Made by a program: the position numbers and the translations under genes. Under the pieces are notes generated by a model. The model saw nothing but the letters and a program-made list of their open reading frames with translations. It did not search any database and was not told the origin of the DNA. DNA of 64,000 bases from Phytophthora quininea (Eukaryota > Oomycota > Peronosporomycetes > Peronosporales > Peronosporaceae), in assembly GCA_011947345.1 (NCBI GenBank), contig JAAVTG010000142.1, positions 1 to 64,000 of the forward strand, given 5' to 3'. Below, piece after piece: positions 1-10,215 of this stretch. Numbering within the stretch: position 1 is the stretch's first letter; the number at the start of each line of letters is the position of its first letter.

Positions 1-13
1 AGGATATTGCTGA

Positions 14-172
14 GGACACTTGGAGAGACGAGATGGTCACCCCACCGAGTTCTCTCGCCACACGTCGGACTCGGAATCTGAAGCCAACGACTCGCCACCA
101 GCAGCAGATGGTTCTCAACCCCAGCTGGCGCAAGCTGCTGCTGACGTGAATGGGGCTGAGCAGGCTCGTTGA
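14..172 (+). other. Possible C-terminal coding fragment, unknown
   Basis: One plus-strand frame is open from an in-frame TGA at 11-13 to a TGA at 170-172 and encodes about 52 residues rich in Ser, Asp, Glu, Ala and Gln (for example SDSESEAND and QPQLAQAAADVNG). The composition looks like the disordered tail of a real protein, but there is no start codon, no domain and no upstream context. It could be the last exon of a gene lying left of the window, or coding sequence belonging to another retroelement. I do not recognise it. Confidence 0.2.
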
Positions 173-448
173 CCTGAGTTTTGTGTGTGTTTCTTCATGC
201 TTCAGCTCATAGTGCATCTACCGAGGGTTTTAAGCGGAGCTGGTCGTGTCGTAGTGTTTTCTTTTCTTGCAACTTTATTCCTTGTAATCATTTTCACGTT
301 CATCGATGTAACATGCAGGGTTGTTGGTGCAATAGCTTTTTCGTCTGTAGCGACGGGTTGCACCATCCCGTCGTCAGTTCAATCCTCGACAGACATAGCC
401 AGATAACTCTTACGTGATCTGGTTGCTGCCGATAATTCCACCGAGGTT
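173..448. other. Region between fragment and retrotransposon integrase, no gene seen
   Basis: No convincing coding sequence on either strand. It lies directly 3' of the minus-strand integrase stop, so it should hold the 3' untranslated part of the retrotransposon. The start of the 3' LTR cannot be recognised: nothing here resembles the 5' LTR at 8825-9856. A purine-rich run on the minus strand near 258-270 is a weak polypurine-tract candidate only. Confidence 0.3.
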
Positions 449-2503
449 TCATTCCTCATCAGCGACCTGCACCATCTGAAGACGCTGGTCGCTTTTCTTT
501 CTGCGCAAATAATCAAACAAGAGTCCGCCGCAGGACAGGTTTGCCATTGGTTCCCACGTGGGTTCATCATAGCCGACCCACTTTACTTGGAACTCACGCA
601 CGGAGCGTCCAGTCGATGTTGACAAGGGCATGCGATCGCCGAGGATTGCTTCCACCTCGTATTCACCAGTTACTTGGTCAGGTTCCCAACTATCTTCGGG
701 TAGCAATTCCTCGTCAAAGTCCAGGCGAGTGTCGTCCGTCACCCCAAGGGCTAGTCGAGTCGTCGGTCGATCCGAGAACTCGTTTACTGCTTTGAGCCGA
801 GAGATGTGCGCCACCGGATAGAATCGGTATCCACTTCGATCGGGGAGCTCTAACTCGAATGCAAAGTCCTCGACCTTGCGCTTGATGCGGAAAGGGCCGT
901 GCCACCGATGCGCTAACTTCTTGACGAGACCTGGCTTCACCTGTTCCATGTAGAGCCACACCCGGCTCCCTTCTGTGAACGGAGACCTCGGTGGCCGAGA
1001 GTGCCGATCGTCTGGACTGTTTCCACTACTTGATGAGGTCACCGAGGTTTCATTATCATTCTGGCTAGGATTGGAAGCTTTTTCCAGCCGACTGAGTGTC
1101 TTGTTGTGCTCATCAGCTCTGCGCTTCTTTTCGGTCGCTTGGTAGTCCTTGGCCATGACAAGAGCGATTTCTTGTTGCCGATTGACTTCTCGTCGCCACG
1201 CTAAAGCGTCAGACTGTCTGCCGTGACCTCGTTGGAGGGATGTTGTCATTGCTTTCATTGTTGACTGTGCGTCCCAGCCATGAACGAGGTAGAACGGAGT
1301 CTCCTTCCTTGTCGTATCTTGCGAGTTGTTAATAGCAAACACTAATCGTTCTGCGATTTCATCCCAGTCTCGTTGCAACGGGTCTTCCACGTACACTCGG
1401 ACCGAAGTCATTACTGACTTCACCGAGCGTTCCTGTTGCCCGTTTGCTTGCGGACGATAACTCAGAGTGGCTCTGGAGCGTGATTGCAGCATTTCTGCGA
1501 ACACCTGGAAGACTTCGCTCATAAAGCGAGGGTCTCTGTCGTGCCGAATCAGTGACGGCGCGCCGAAACGTCGGTAGATACATTCTTCGAAAGCTTGAGC
1601 TACCTTTATCGCGGAAGTGTCAGACATTGCCTTGGCGATGACAAATCCAGTGAATGAGCATTGGAACAGCAGCAAGGCAGTGTTCCCACTTCGGCTTTTC
1701 GGTAGCGGGATAACGAAATCCATGGAGACAATTTGGAATGGTCTGTCGGCCAGGACGTTTCCTGGTGACATTCCCTTCAGTTGTGGTCGGCTTTTGCTGG
1801 TGCAGCAATCGGGGCACGATTTGACATGCTTCTCCACATCAGCAAAGAGTCCGATCCAATAGAAGTCTGCTTTGACTCGGTGGTATGTCCGAGTGACGCC
1901 CTGATGACCCCCTTCCAACGTGTCGTGGCAAGTGTGCAGTACTTCCTGAATCATCGTTGTGGGCACGACCAGCCGGAGCTTAGTCTCTTCTCGCGGGTTT
2001 CGGCTCGACCGAGGTTTCGACCCAAGGTAGTAGAGCAGACTATCTTCAGAAAGCACAAAGTTATCAGCCCATTTGAGAGCATCTCGTGCTTCTTTATAGG
2101 GTAAGTCTTCCGTAGACCCTCTTAGCGCCAGCTTGAGGTTTTTCCATCGTAGCTCTTCATCTTGAGCCTTGCTGATGCGCCGGCGACGTTCGGCTTGGAT
2201 TTCTACAGGGTCCAGTTCCTCCACTGAGGGTTCATGAGGAGTTGTTTCTTCTCCCCGCGCCAGGGCTTCGGCGTGTCCCGAAGTCTCGTTAGGTTCTACT
2301 GTGGTCCCTTGAGGCTTCGTTGCAGCTTGATCTGTATCTGGTGGAACCTCGTTGGCAAACCTAACGCGTTTCCGCTTAGACTTCGCTTGTTGTCGTGTCA
2401 TCACAGAGATCTCAGCGTGCTCCAGTTCCTCAGGGGCGTATAACATCTCTTGAATTCGATTTAACCCCGTCAATTCGGCTTTTCGTGCTTCGCCCAGTAT
2501 CAC
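449..2503 (-). CDS. Retrotransposon integrase with C-terminal chromodomain (pol segment)
   Basis: This 684-residue open frame is the 3' third of pol. It contains the integrase HHCC zinc-binding region (HTCHDTLEGGHQG followed by KSCPDCC), then the DDE catalytic core: D in VSMDFVIPLP, D in IRHDRDPRF, E in NGQQERSV. The C-terminal 60 residues form a chromodomain (YEVEAILGDR, FQVKWVGYDEPTWEP), which in chromoviruses directs integration to marked chromatin. The frame opens without an ATG at 2503 and overlaps the upstream RNase H frame by 4 bases, so it belongs to one polyprotein rather than being a separate gene. The core catalytic residues are present, so this segment appears undamaged. Confidence 0.9.
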   Translation of the reverse strand: MILGEARKAELTGLNRIQEMLYAPEELEHAEISVMTRQQAKSKRKRVRFANEVPPDTDQAATKPQGTTVEPNETSGHAEALARGEETTPHEPSVEELDPVEIQAERRRRISKAQDEELRWKNLKLALRGSTEDLPYKEARDALKWADNFVLSEDSLLYYLGSKPRSSRNPREETKLRLVVPTTMIQEVLHTCHDTLEGGHQGVTRTYHRVKADFYWIGLFADVEKHVKSCPDCCTSKSRPQLKGMSPGNVLADRPFQIVSMDFVIPLPKSRSGNTALLLFQCSFTGFVIAKAMSDTSAIKVAQAFEECIYRRFGAPSLIRHDRDPRFMSEVFQVFAEMLQSRSRATLSYRPQANGQQERSVKSVMTSVRVYVEDPLQRDWDEIAERLVFAINNSQDTTRKETPFYLVHGWDAQSTMKAMTTSLQRGHGRQSDALAWRREVNRQQEIALVMAKDYQATEKKRRADEHNKTLSRLEKASNPSQNDNETSVTSSSSGNSPDDRHSRPPRSPFTEGSRVWLYMEQVKPGLVKKLAHRWHGPFRIKRKVEDFAFELELPDRSGYRFYPVAHISRLKAVNEFSDRPTTRLALGVTDDTRLDFDEELLPEDSWEPDQVTGEYEVEAILGDRMPLSTSTGRSVREFQVKWVGYDEPTWEPMANLSCGGLLFDYLRRKKSDQRLQMVQVADEE

Positions 2504-3694
2504 TGGCTTGTTTTCGTCTCCAACGACTCGGTGGCTAGTGAATCAGCTGCTGCGTTGTATTCTCGTACTACGTGCAAGTATTTCACCGTTTTTAGCTTTG
2601 CCACCAAATCTTTGTGCCGATTGAGCTGTGCCATTAAAGCTTCTTTCCGGCAGGCGATCACCCCTAGGGATTGCTGGATCGCGAGTCTAGAGTCGCCAAC
2701 GATTACTAAATCCTCGGCACCTTGTTCAATGGCAGCTATGACGCCATTGTTCATGCCGGTGTACTCAGCGATGTTTACCGTTGTCGACGATAGGTAAGCG
2801 TTCGCAGCGATCGCTATAGACCACTCCGGTAATTTCCACACAATCCAAGAGCAGCTTCCATAGCCACCATACTTTTCCGTCTTTGCTGAGCCGTCAAATG
2901 ACACAACGAATCCTCTGTAGTCACGTGGCAACTTCGCATAGAGCAAATTCGGGTCCATCCGAATCATCGGTGAGCCTTTGCTCGGTGGAGCTATCGGAGC
3001 TAACGTATCTTCGAGATCCATGAAGTTAGTGATTGTTGACTGCAGCAACTGTGTGAAGGTACAATCTCGCTCTTTGACTCGTTCGATCTTTAAATGCCAT
3101 GGCGACAACATCACTGCAAACTGGGTTGTCCGTCCGAACAATGATTTGGACTTGTGCACCCATTCAAGAGTGGAAAATCTCGTGTAGACGTGAATCACTC
3201 GGCCGGCTAGCTGTGTGTAGCACACCTTCAGTAATAGCAACAGAGCCAACACCTCTTTCTCCGCGGGGTGGTAATTCATTTCACTGTCTTTGAGAACTCG
3301 TCCCGCGAATCGGACCTGATGCAGCTTTCCGTCGTGTTCTTGCATCAATGTCGTGCTTAGAGCCCACTCATTAGCAAACAGCATCACGTGCACAGGCTTC
3401 GATCGGTCAAAGTGCCGGAGAATTGGAGCTTCCGCGACCTTTGCTTGAGCGCCGTGAAAGCTCGTTGAGCCGCAGAGAGGTCACCCTGGGGCCAAAGTCG
3501 TCATCCTTCAGCTGGTACAGTGCTGCACCGTAAACAGCGAAGTCTTGGATGAACCTACTGTAGTAGTTCAAGGCTCCGAGAAACGACTGCATCCCTTTCT
3601 TGGTCTGAGGGAAGGAAAGCTCGGTAATGGCTTTCATCTTCTTGGCGTCGGCTTGTATGCCCCTAGCTGAGACTTCGTGCGACAAGAAGTCCAC
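2500..3694 (-). CDS. Retrotransposon RNase H region, probably dual RNase H (pol segment)
   Basis: Two frames (3694-3407 and 3393-2500) cover the end of RT and what follows. The first carries the RT thumb/connection motif (FLGALNYYSRFIQDFA). The second begins with a gypsy-type RNase H-like stretch (FAGRVLKDSEMNYHPAEKEV) and then, about 150 residues later, a second RNase H-like domain with VVSFDGSAK, NIAEYTGMNNGV and LVIVGDSRLAI, the usual D, E, D order. Two consecutive RNase H modules suggest that an additional archaeal/cellular-type RNase H was acquired. A frame break separates the two segments at about 3400. Confidence 0.75.
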
Positions 3695-4940
3695 CTTCGA
3701 CTGTGCAAAGATGCTTTAGTGAAACTCACACTAATTCGGCATTCCGTGAATCGTGTCAGCAGTTGATCTAGAGTGGCCAGGCAGGACTCGAAAGTCTCGC
3801 CACCAAAGCAAATGTCATCCACAAATGATCGTCGATCGAAAACTGGCACTAACAAGCTCTCGTCGATCTCTCCATGGGCAAACATATTGGCAACGGGGCT
3901 GTTGATCAGTTGCAGAACAGGGTCCGCTTCCACCGAGGTTTCACGGTCCGCCTCAAACTTGGTTCGAGGCGCAGTTCCAGAATTCGGCGGCACGAGGGAA
4001 ACCTCGTCGGACCCTTTATGCCATAGTTTAGCTTGTTCTTCAGCCTCACGCATCAGATTTGCGTAGTGTTTCCATCCGCCTCTAGGCTGAACAAACCCCC
4101 ACAAGGCGTTGTCGATCATTCTCTGGTAAATCATCGGCGCGTTTTTAGACCGAACGGCATTCGCAGCCATTCAAAATGACCCAGGGCACAAACAAACGCC
4201 GAGACCTTCCGAGCTCTCAGAGTCATCATTATGGCCCAGAAGCCGCTGGCAGCATCCAGCGAGCAAAACCAAAGGTAACACTCCAAATCCGTCAGCAGGT
4301 CGTCCACCAAAGGCATGGCGTACTCCATGATAGCCGTTACAGCATTTACCATCTTGTAATCGATGCACAGTCGAATATCTTGACCGTTCTTTTTCAGTAC
4401 GATCACAATCGGCGAGGCCCATGGACTGTCCGAGAATGCGATTAGGCCTGCCTTCAAGAGTCCCTTCAGAAGCTCATAGAGTTGTCGGAGATGTCTGAGC
4501 GGTATTCGTCGAGCTCTCTGCTTGATTGGAGCGTGCCCTTGGACGTCGATATCACAAACCACCCCATAGGCAGGCGGGGGCAGCGCGTTGCCACTGCTAA
4601 TCATTATTCCCTCGTGCTTCTTTAGCACTTGGACCAACCGTTTTTGTTGGGCTGCTGTCAGGTCGGGGTTAACGACGTTCGCTCCTGCGTAGTCGAGCAC
4701 GGTCGTTGACTCCTCGGTGAGGTCCGGAAGGAACGCTAGTTCGTGAGCGTAGTCTTCCAACCCGATCTCATTTGCCGGGTGTTCGAACGAGTTCTCGTTC
4801 TTCCCTGACAGGGTAGCATTTCCCTCCGTTGTCAACCCTCGAGCGACCGAGACGAAGGTTTGTTCCAGCTGGGCTACGCTTCTACCCGAAACCTCGTTGG
4901 GGCATCCATGTCCGTCAGTAGGTTTGCCTGTCAGCATCAC
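3634..4940 (-). CDS. Retrotransposon reverse transcriptase (pol segment, frame-broken)
   Basis: Two overlapping frames (4940-4131 and 4170-3634) hold the RT domain. Fingers and palm motifs are visible: WASPIVIVLKKNGQDIRLCIDYK, which carries the usual K and CIDYR-like block, then FCSLDAASGFW with the first catalytic Asp, and LRMPFGLK. The polymerase box lies in the second frame as FVDDI, where most gypsy elements have (Y/F)xDD, so both Asp residues remain. One frame change at about 4140-4170 falls between the palm halves, just after MPFGLK. The copy as read therefore could not make a continuous RT. Confidence 0.85.
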
Positions 4941-6625
4941 CCCATGTTGTCCCCTGGATCGAAGGGAATACCATCACACCGAGCTTCTATGCTATGTGAG
5001 GTGTCCACCGAGCTTTCGTCGCTTTCTTGAGCCGTGCTGTCATCGTTTCGAAAAATCTTTTCCCAACGCTCAGCACAGCTTAATTGTCTATTGTCTCCAG
5101 CGGAAAGTTCGGCAGGACGTGCCCTGATTCCTTTAGGTGTGGAGTAAGCTGGTCTTTCGACCGGTGAGGGTTGATCAGCAAGCCATCTGTCGTACAGGAT
5201 CCGTTCCCGTTCCATCGCACTTCTGTCTTTCGATTCTGCATAGGCTAACACTTGCCATTCCTCATACTTCTTGGATGTCATCTTGACGTATCCAGGAAAC
5301 CTCGGCAAATCTCCAACAGGAACCAACTGCAACACTGGAAAATGCCGAGGACAACTCGTTAGTTGCTCGGTGACGTTTGTCAGCCGAACTACCCTTGGTT
5401 GCCCCCGCCAAAACGTCGTCACCGTTGGTACCCAGGCCGTTGTTCGCCTAACCCACACGTCATGTGTTTCCACAGAGTGCTGTCTTCTGGGCAGTTTGAA
5501 GTAGGCCTGCTCCCGTCCGGGGATATTCAAATCCCGGATGGGCCCATAAGATGAATGGCTACTCATCCGGTCTTCGACTGTCATGTTGGCGGTCTTGATC
5601 AAGGGAATCATGACCTCGTTTGGCAGTTGAGCGGTACTGTTGAACAAGTCCAGTCGGATTCCGGCCGGAATCATAAAGTCCGTTCCGAGCACCACGTCAA
5701 CGCCAGCGTTGTGCTGCATGATCCAAATCTCAAACTCATAGACAGTATCCCATCCGAGAGTAATCTTGACCAGAGCTCGGCGAGTTGTTGATACTTTGCC
5801 TTCATTTATTCCTTGCACGTCGATGCTGCGACCATGACCTTGAATATCGCGTATCCGCAGTTTCCGCGCAAAACTCGCCGAGATCACACTAACATTGGCG
5901 CCAGTGTCGAGGAGTATCCTCGTTCTGTTGTCGTTCAGCGCGCCTTTGACCAGCGCTCGCATCCTTATTCGTCGGTCGAACTTCTTGGCCGACCACCAAC
6001 CCAGTCGTTCTCCAGGTAATAGCTTCAGTACTTTCTGAAGTGGTCTTGCCTCGTTACACGTCACACTGGTTAGCCATCCTTCTGTGCCATACGAAACCTC
6101 GTTGGAGCCACTAGTGGTTCCTTGGTTCCGATAGGCACTTAATATACCTCCACCGAGGCTTCCGTCGTTGTCACTTTCACTTTCCATCGCGTCACGCTTA
6201 TCACCATTGTCGTAAGGCCATTCGCCGCCACCCACGAATGCGAAAATACAGTCCGCATCCATCGCTGGTTCGGCTAACTGTGGCAGCCCGATAGGGACCA
6301 ACCCAGTCATAGTTGGCGAGCTGTCTAGTTTAAATGACCTTCGCGCACGACGGTCTGGAGCTCGTTGGGAGCTCCTGACTGCTGACCTTCGTGCGGACGA
6401 ACTTGGCGAGGTCTTGAAAGTCGCGATAGAGTTCGCACTGGCCCACGTCATGGACCTGTTTGCAGAACTTGCAACGTCGGTAACATCGGTGGGCTGAGTG
6501 CCCCGAGGCTCCGCAGGCGGCACACGGCCCGTACTGAGGGCGACGTTCTCTGGAGGAATCTCGGTTGTAATCAGTTCTTTGCTGACGACGGTCCGATCGT
6601 CCATATGTGCCTTCAGCTGCCGCAC
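4937..6625 (-). CDS. Retrotransposon aspartic protease region (pol segment)
   Basis: The 562-residue frame encodes a retropepsin-like domain near its middle: RTRILLDTGANVSVISASFA contains the DTGA catalytic motif, followed by the flap/hydrophobic Gly region (VDVVLGTDFMIPAGI). The long N-terminal part is low-complexity and overlaps the end of the gag frame (6330-6625), the usual gag/pol arrangement. The C-terminal 200 residues form a linker before RT. The short motif NEVSYG, and similar NETS/NEVS motifs elsewhere in the polyprotein, recur here (see the repeat finding). Confidence 0.85.
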   Translation of the reverse strand: MRQLKAHMDDRTVVSKELITTEIPPENVALSTGRVPPAEPRGTQPTDVTDVASSANRSMTWASANSIATFKTSPSSSARRSAVRSSQRAPDRRARRSFKLDSSPTMTGLVPIGLPQLAEPAMDADCIFAFVGGGEWPYDNGDKRDAMESESDNDGSLGGGILSAYRNQGTTSGSNEVSYGTEGWLTSVTCNEARPLQKVLKLLPGERLGWWSAKKFDRRIRMRALVKGALNDNRTRILLDTGANVSVISASFARKLRIRDIQGHGRSIDVQGINEGKVSTTRRALVKITLGWDTVYEFEIWIMQHNAGVDVVLGTDFMIPAGIRLDLFNSTAQLPNEVMIPLIKTANMTVEDRMSSHSSYGPIRDLNIPGREQAYFKLPRRQHSVETHDVWVRRTTAWVPTVTTFWRGQPRVVRLTNVTEQLTSCPRHFPVLQLVPVGDLPRFPGYVKMTSKKYEEWQVLAYAESKDRSAMERERILYDRWLADQPSPVERPAYSTPKGIRARPAELSAGDNRQLSCAERWEKIFRNDDSTAQESDESSVDTSHSIEARCDGIPFDPGDNMG

Positions 6626-8722
6626 GACGCTCCGTGTCGTTAGCGGCGGCTAGGCGTCGGTCACAGTCTGACGAGAAATCGTCGTCGCTCTCGTCATAGT
6701 ACCGATAGTCGTCAAACGAGCTTTCATCCTCACTTTCGTCACTTCGGCGGGGCTTCCAGACATCGCTACTACGTCCGTTGGACTTCCAGTCGTCCAGTTC
6801 GGCTATTAAGTCATCCATCGAGGCTTCAGCGAGGGTGACTCTCGGGGCATTACGCGAGTCATCCCGTCGGTGGTCGTACTCGGCGACGATCGCGGCGATC
6901 GTCTCGACGACTGAATCCCCATACGAATCCTCGTTGCGGCGATATTCACGTCGAGGCTCACCATCTCGTGCCCTGGATGACCGTGACGAGGCGTCACGAG
7001 TCCTCGATGACGCGTCGCGAGTCCGGATCTTCTCTTCGCCCTTGAGGTTATCGAGGAGAATCTCTTCCAACTCTTGTGTATCGGTGATTTGGCGGTCGTA
7101 CAGCTCACGCATCAACTTGTCGTCTCCGCACGTGGTTAGAAACCTATGGATATGCTCCTTCCCGTGGCGTCCACCGTTGTCGAACTTCACTCGAGCTCCC
7201 TTAGCATAGCCATTCAGCCTATTGAGGTAGTCGCAGAGGTGCTCACTTTTCTCCCGCCGAGCACCAAAGTAGCGATCCATGGCACTTTGCGAATGGTTCG
7301 TGCAGTAGTAGCTAATGAAGGCTGCGCTCAGCTTTGGCCAGTCCTTGCGCACGTCCTTCTTGAGCTGCTTGAACCAGTATATGGCTCCTTCGCGCAGACT
7401 CAACTCGAACGGCGTGCACCACTGGCGCGACGGCGTCCGAGTCCCGTTCATTTCATAGACAAATGTACGCAACCACTGCAGTGAGTTTTCGCTCTTGCCT
7501 CGTTGTCCTCTGAACGGAGTGATGCGATCGAGAGATCGATGTGTCGCCACCTCAAGCCTCGGTGTAGGGTCCGAGTCATTCATCGTACTAAGCGCCAGTA
7601 TTTGTCTCGTCAATTCGTGAGTAGGGTTGTTGTGGTCATCGTTGTCTTCGTTGTCACTCCACATGTTGTTACGCACCCGTGGCGAATCCTCGGTGGCCCG
7701 AGAGCGTGGGTCAGAGCGTCGTCCAGAACGCTGCCCGCTACCCACCGAGGCTCGGCGATCTTCCAGTTCTCGCTCCAGACTCTTTGTCCGACCTGTCGAG
7801 CGAGGTGTCACCATATGAGAGTCTTGGAAGTACGGCGATACCTCTTTGGAGGCAAACACTCTTGGAGAATCCTCGTCACTATCCCCTTCGTAAACCTTGG
7901 ACCTCCCCGGGGTCTGAGGCAACGGAATATTGCGCGGATCGTTCATGTTCCGGGCAGGACGAGAAACCGGCTGCTTTTCCATGTTAATACCGACCACTCC
8001 GAAGGCTTCACGGAGTTTCTTCTTCCATTTGTGCAGCGTGGCCCCTGCCACCGCTGGCTTCCAGTCTTCCAGCGCTAACTCCGACGGGTAGGCTATGGTC
8101 TTCAGTCCCATTGCAGTAAGCATCGAGACTGTGCCCTCGGCCACCTGTTTAGTCGTCATCGAGTTGACTGACCATTGTAGTTCATCAGCTAATGCCGGCC
8201 AGTCAGCTCTGCGCGTGGGATGTGGTGCAAAGAGCTGCATCCACGGGTCTTTCTCGATCGCAGCGAAGCAGCGTTCGAACACTTGTTTGGCTGCAGGCGT
8301 GTCGCCGTTGATGGGCGGTCGAGACGCGGTCAACACCGAGCGTCGCGCTGCAGCCGTCGCCGAGGTTTTGACGTCCGGGGCGACTTCATCATAGTCATCT
8401 TCATCGGGATCAGATCCCACCGCTTCCAGTTCGTTAGCGAGGTTACGCGTGATCCTTGGTGTCGTGCTGCGTCCAGACGACAACACTGGTTCTTCCGGCG
8501 TCACTCCACTCACTTCGGCCACGGCGGCCTTCTCTTCGTAAACATCGTTATCCACATCCTCATGGCCATTGTCGTTGGCGTCTAGATCCCCTCCGAGTCC
8601 TCAAAGCTCACCGAGCGCTCGGTGATAGTCGCAACACGCGCCGTATCACCGGATGAATGCTCGGTGGATACTCCACCGGCCGTCGATGGGGTCGCTGGTA
8701 CCGCATTCGATCCTTTCGCCAT
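6330..8722 (-). CDS. Retrotransposon Gag with CCHC zinc knuckle
   Basis: The 741-residue main frame ends with a zinc knuckle, CAACGASGHSAHRC (CX2CX4HX4C), followed by a second Cys cluster (RCKFCKQVHDVGQC). The central part (around 6990-7480) has the gag core (LQWLRTFVYEMN, YWFKQLKKDV). The main frame opens with GTG at 8555. A better start is the ATG at 8722 (MAKGSNAVPATPS), which joins the main frame across a 1-base shift at a GGGG run near 8590. The start lies about 80 bases from the primer binding site, a normal leader length. The region between core and knuckle is Asp/Glu/Arg/Ser rich and disordered. Confidence 0.85.
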
Positions 8723-8804
8723 CTTCTTCACTTGTTTTCTTGGTTTTCTTCTTGCTCGATAACTTGGGACGTCTACACAGACGGTTCACAAAGGCTCACT
8801 CAGT

Positions 8805-8822
8805 TCCCGGGTCGCGGCACCA
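8805..8822 (-). promoter_or_regulatory. Primer binding site of the retrotransposon
   Basis: On the minus strand the sequence starts TGGTGCCGCGACCCGGGA, two bases after the LTR end. TGG pairs with the CCA tail of a tRNA, so this is the expected primer binding site for minus-strand DNA synthesis. I do not assign the tRNA identity. Confidence 0.7.
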
Positions 8823-8824
8823 GT

Positions 8825-9856
8825 TGTGGTATAGGATTCCATGTGAAAACTCGTTGGTAGTACGGATAGACTCCACCCACAACAATACGTCAACCAGGAA
8901 GGTCAACGAGAGTTGGGGCTCAAATCTGAAGACCCAGATTCAGCCCTAGCACCGGGACTGACTGGTCTTGCGATCCGTCCACGCAAACTTCCCAAGTAAA
9001 CAAACGCCACTAGCACGAGCTCGCTAGCGCGCCAAACCTCGCTGGCCCAACAGCAGAAGGGTCCAAAGCCAATTAAGGCCGACTGCGAGTCCATCGAGGT
9101 CTCAGCCTGCGGTGACCTTTAGAGAAGCGGGGAGAACACTCGACCCCGAACACAAGCGCTGGCAATTCAGCCGTCACGCTATACACACTCAACCTTGCCA
9201 CAAACTCTTGGCTTGGCCGAGGGGCGAGCACTGTCCTCACGGATAAACGTGCCCACCGACAGACATAACCCGCTCAAACGGGCGGATCCAGACGCAACGT
9301 ACCGAAGACGATTCCGCTGCCGGACTTGGCCCTTGTGTGCTTGAGGGGAAATTCTGTTCTGTATATGTAGTGCCCATTCGGGCTTATGTAAATCCTATCT
9401 TTCCTACTTTCCATACAAATATGCAGTGAAATATGATCCGTTTCCTAACTGCGACCTCGCTGAACCCACCGCCGAGGTCCCCGAAGCGTCGCCGAGCTCT
9501 CAGACTGGCCACCGAGGTTTCGGAGCGGTCGGGTCGTTGCTAGCGAGCCCTCCCAAGAGTCATCGAGGATCCAGCTGTAGCCAACGAGCTTTCCCAACAG
9601 GCACTGAGGCTCCCAACCGTCGCCGGGGCTTGGGAAGGGTCGCCTGGATCTTTGTCCGTTGGAAAAGGTGACGTCGACGTGTCACCGAACATTCTGAGGA
9701 ATGGCCAATCACAGCGCCTTCCGTTGGGCATAATGGTTCAATCCACAAAAGTGATTCCCGCCGACTGACCATTGAGACCTCGCCAGACTTAAAAATCCAG
9801 CCAATCAGGGAAGACTCCGTTGGGAATGACCGTGAGCGAATCCTCGCCACGCATCA
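8825..9856 (-). repeat. 5' LTR of the gypsy element (about 1.03 kb)
   Basis: The gag-proximal edge is set by the TGTGGTATAG/CTATACCACA end next to the primer binding site. The outer edge is estimated at about 9856, where the minus strand begins TGATGCG. The end shares the TGTGGT-TAGG pattern with the solo LTRs at 11425 and 15817, which places all three in related families. The outer 200-400 bp contain many copies of a degenerate short repeat. Without the second LTR the outer limit is good to perhaps 20 bp. Confidence 0.65.
9468..9634. repeat. Cluster of degenerate short direct repeats inside the LTR
   Basis: Seven to eight imperfect copies of a 15-17 bp unit of the type CCACCGAGGTTTC or CCAACGAGCTTTCCC occur about every 25 bp: GCCGAGGTCCCC, GCCGAGCTCTC, CACCGAGGTTTCGG, GCGAGCCCTCCC, CATCGAGGATCC, CAACGAGCTTTCCC, CACTGAGGCTCCC and CGCCGGGGCTTGG. 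The same core also appears many times in the element's coding region. Confidence 0.6.
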
Positions 9857-9897
9857 CGATGCCTCACGACTCGTCCCTGTTTCCCAGGCAAATCGCT

Positions 9898-10215
9898 TTA
9901 CCACAGTAGAGTAGTGGCGGTGGGATCGGTGGTGGGCCGATGGTGACCGCCAACAGGGCCATGGTCTCCTGCCGCCGGTCCATGGCGTGGCAGCGGCTGC
10001 TCGGCGGCGGTGCTGTGCCAGAAGCTGCGCTGGCCGTCGCACGTCTGACACCGCCGCGATGCGCTCCTGGCGCGTGGCCTCTCGAAGGCATCCCACTCGA
10101 GGAGCTCCTCACAGCAAAAGCAGCGGAGGCACTGGTGGCCAAGGCCGTCGAGGTCGAGCGGCGCACGCGTCACCTCGGCAGAGCAGCGAGCGCAGGTAAC
10201 GTTCCCACGCTCCAT
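9898..10215 (-). CDS. Small Cys-rich zinc-binding protein, unknown function
   Basis: A 105-residue frame starting at the ATG at 10215 (MERGNVTCARC). It holds three Cys pairs: CARC near residue 8, CLRCFCC near residue 35 and CQTC near residue 63. The core CFCCEELLEWDAFERP...RCQTC resembles small treble-clef or Stc1-like zinc domains (Cys pair, hydrophobic turn with a Phe, second Cys pair), but this is pattern recognition only. The C-terminal 35 residues are His/Pro/Gly rich and may be read from non-coding DNA. It sits just outside the retrotransposon LTR, with a GTGTGG-A-CCACAC palindrome just upstream of the start at 10233-10245. Real gene or fragment is undecided. Confidence 0.35.
   Translation of the reverse strand: MERGNVTCARCSAEVTRAPLDLDGLGHQCLRCFCCEELLEWDAFERPRARSASRRCQTCDGQRSFWHSTAAEQPLPRHGPAAGDHGPVGGHHRPTTDPTATTLLW

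Larger units (their letters stand above)
449..9856 (-). mobile_element. Ty3/gypsy chromovirus-type LTR retrotransposon (3' LTR not seen)
   Basis: Read on the minus strand the order is LTR (9856-8825), primer binding site (8822-8805), gag with a CCHC knuckle, aspartic protease, reverse transcriptase, RNase H region, a second RNase H-like region, integrase and chromodomain. Integrase after RT/RNase H is the Ty3/gypsy order and the C-terminal chromodomain is the chromovirus hallmark. The coding region is cut by several frame changes, so this copy as read is not intact, though some breaks sit in homopolymers and may be sequencing errors. The 3' LTR was not found, so insertion age and target duplication cannot be judged from this window. 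Confidence 0.9.

Noticed and set aside
1..448. 3' LTR of the gypsy element
   Set aside because: No similarity to 8825-9856 could be found by eye, so it probably lies left of the window.
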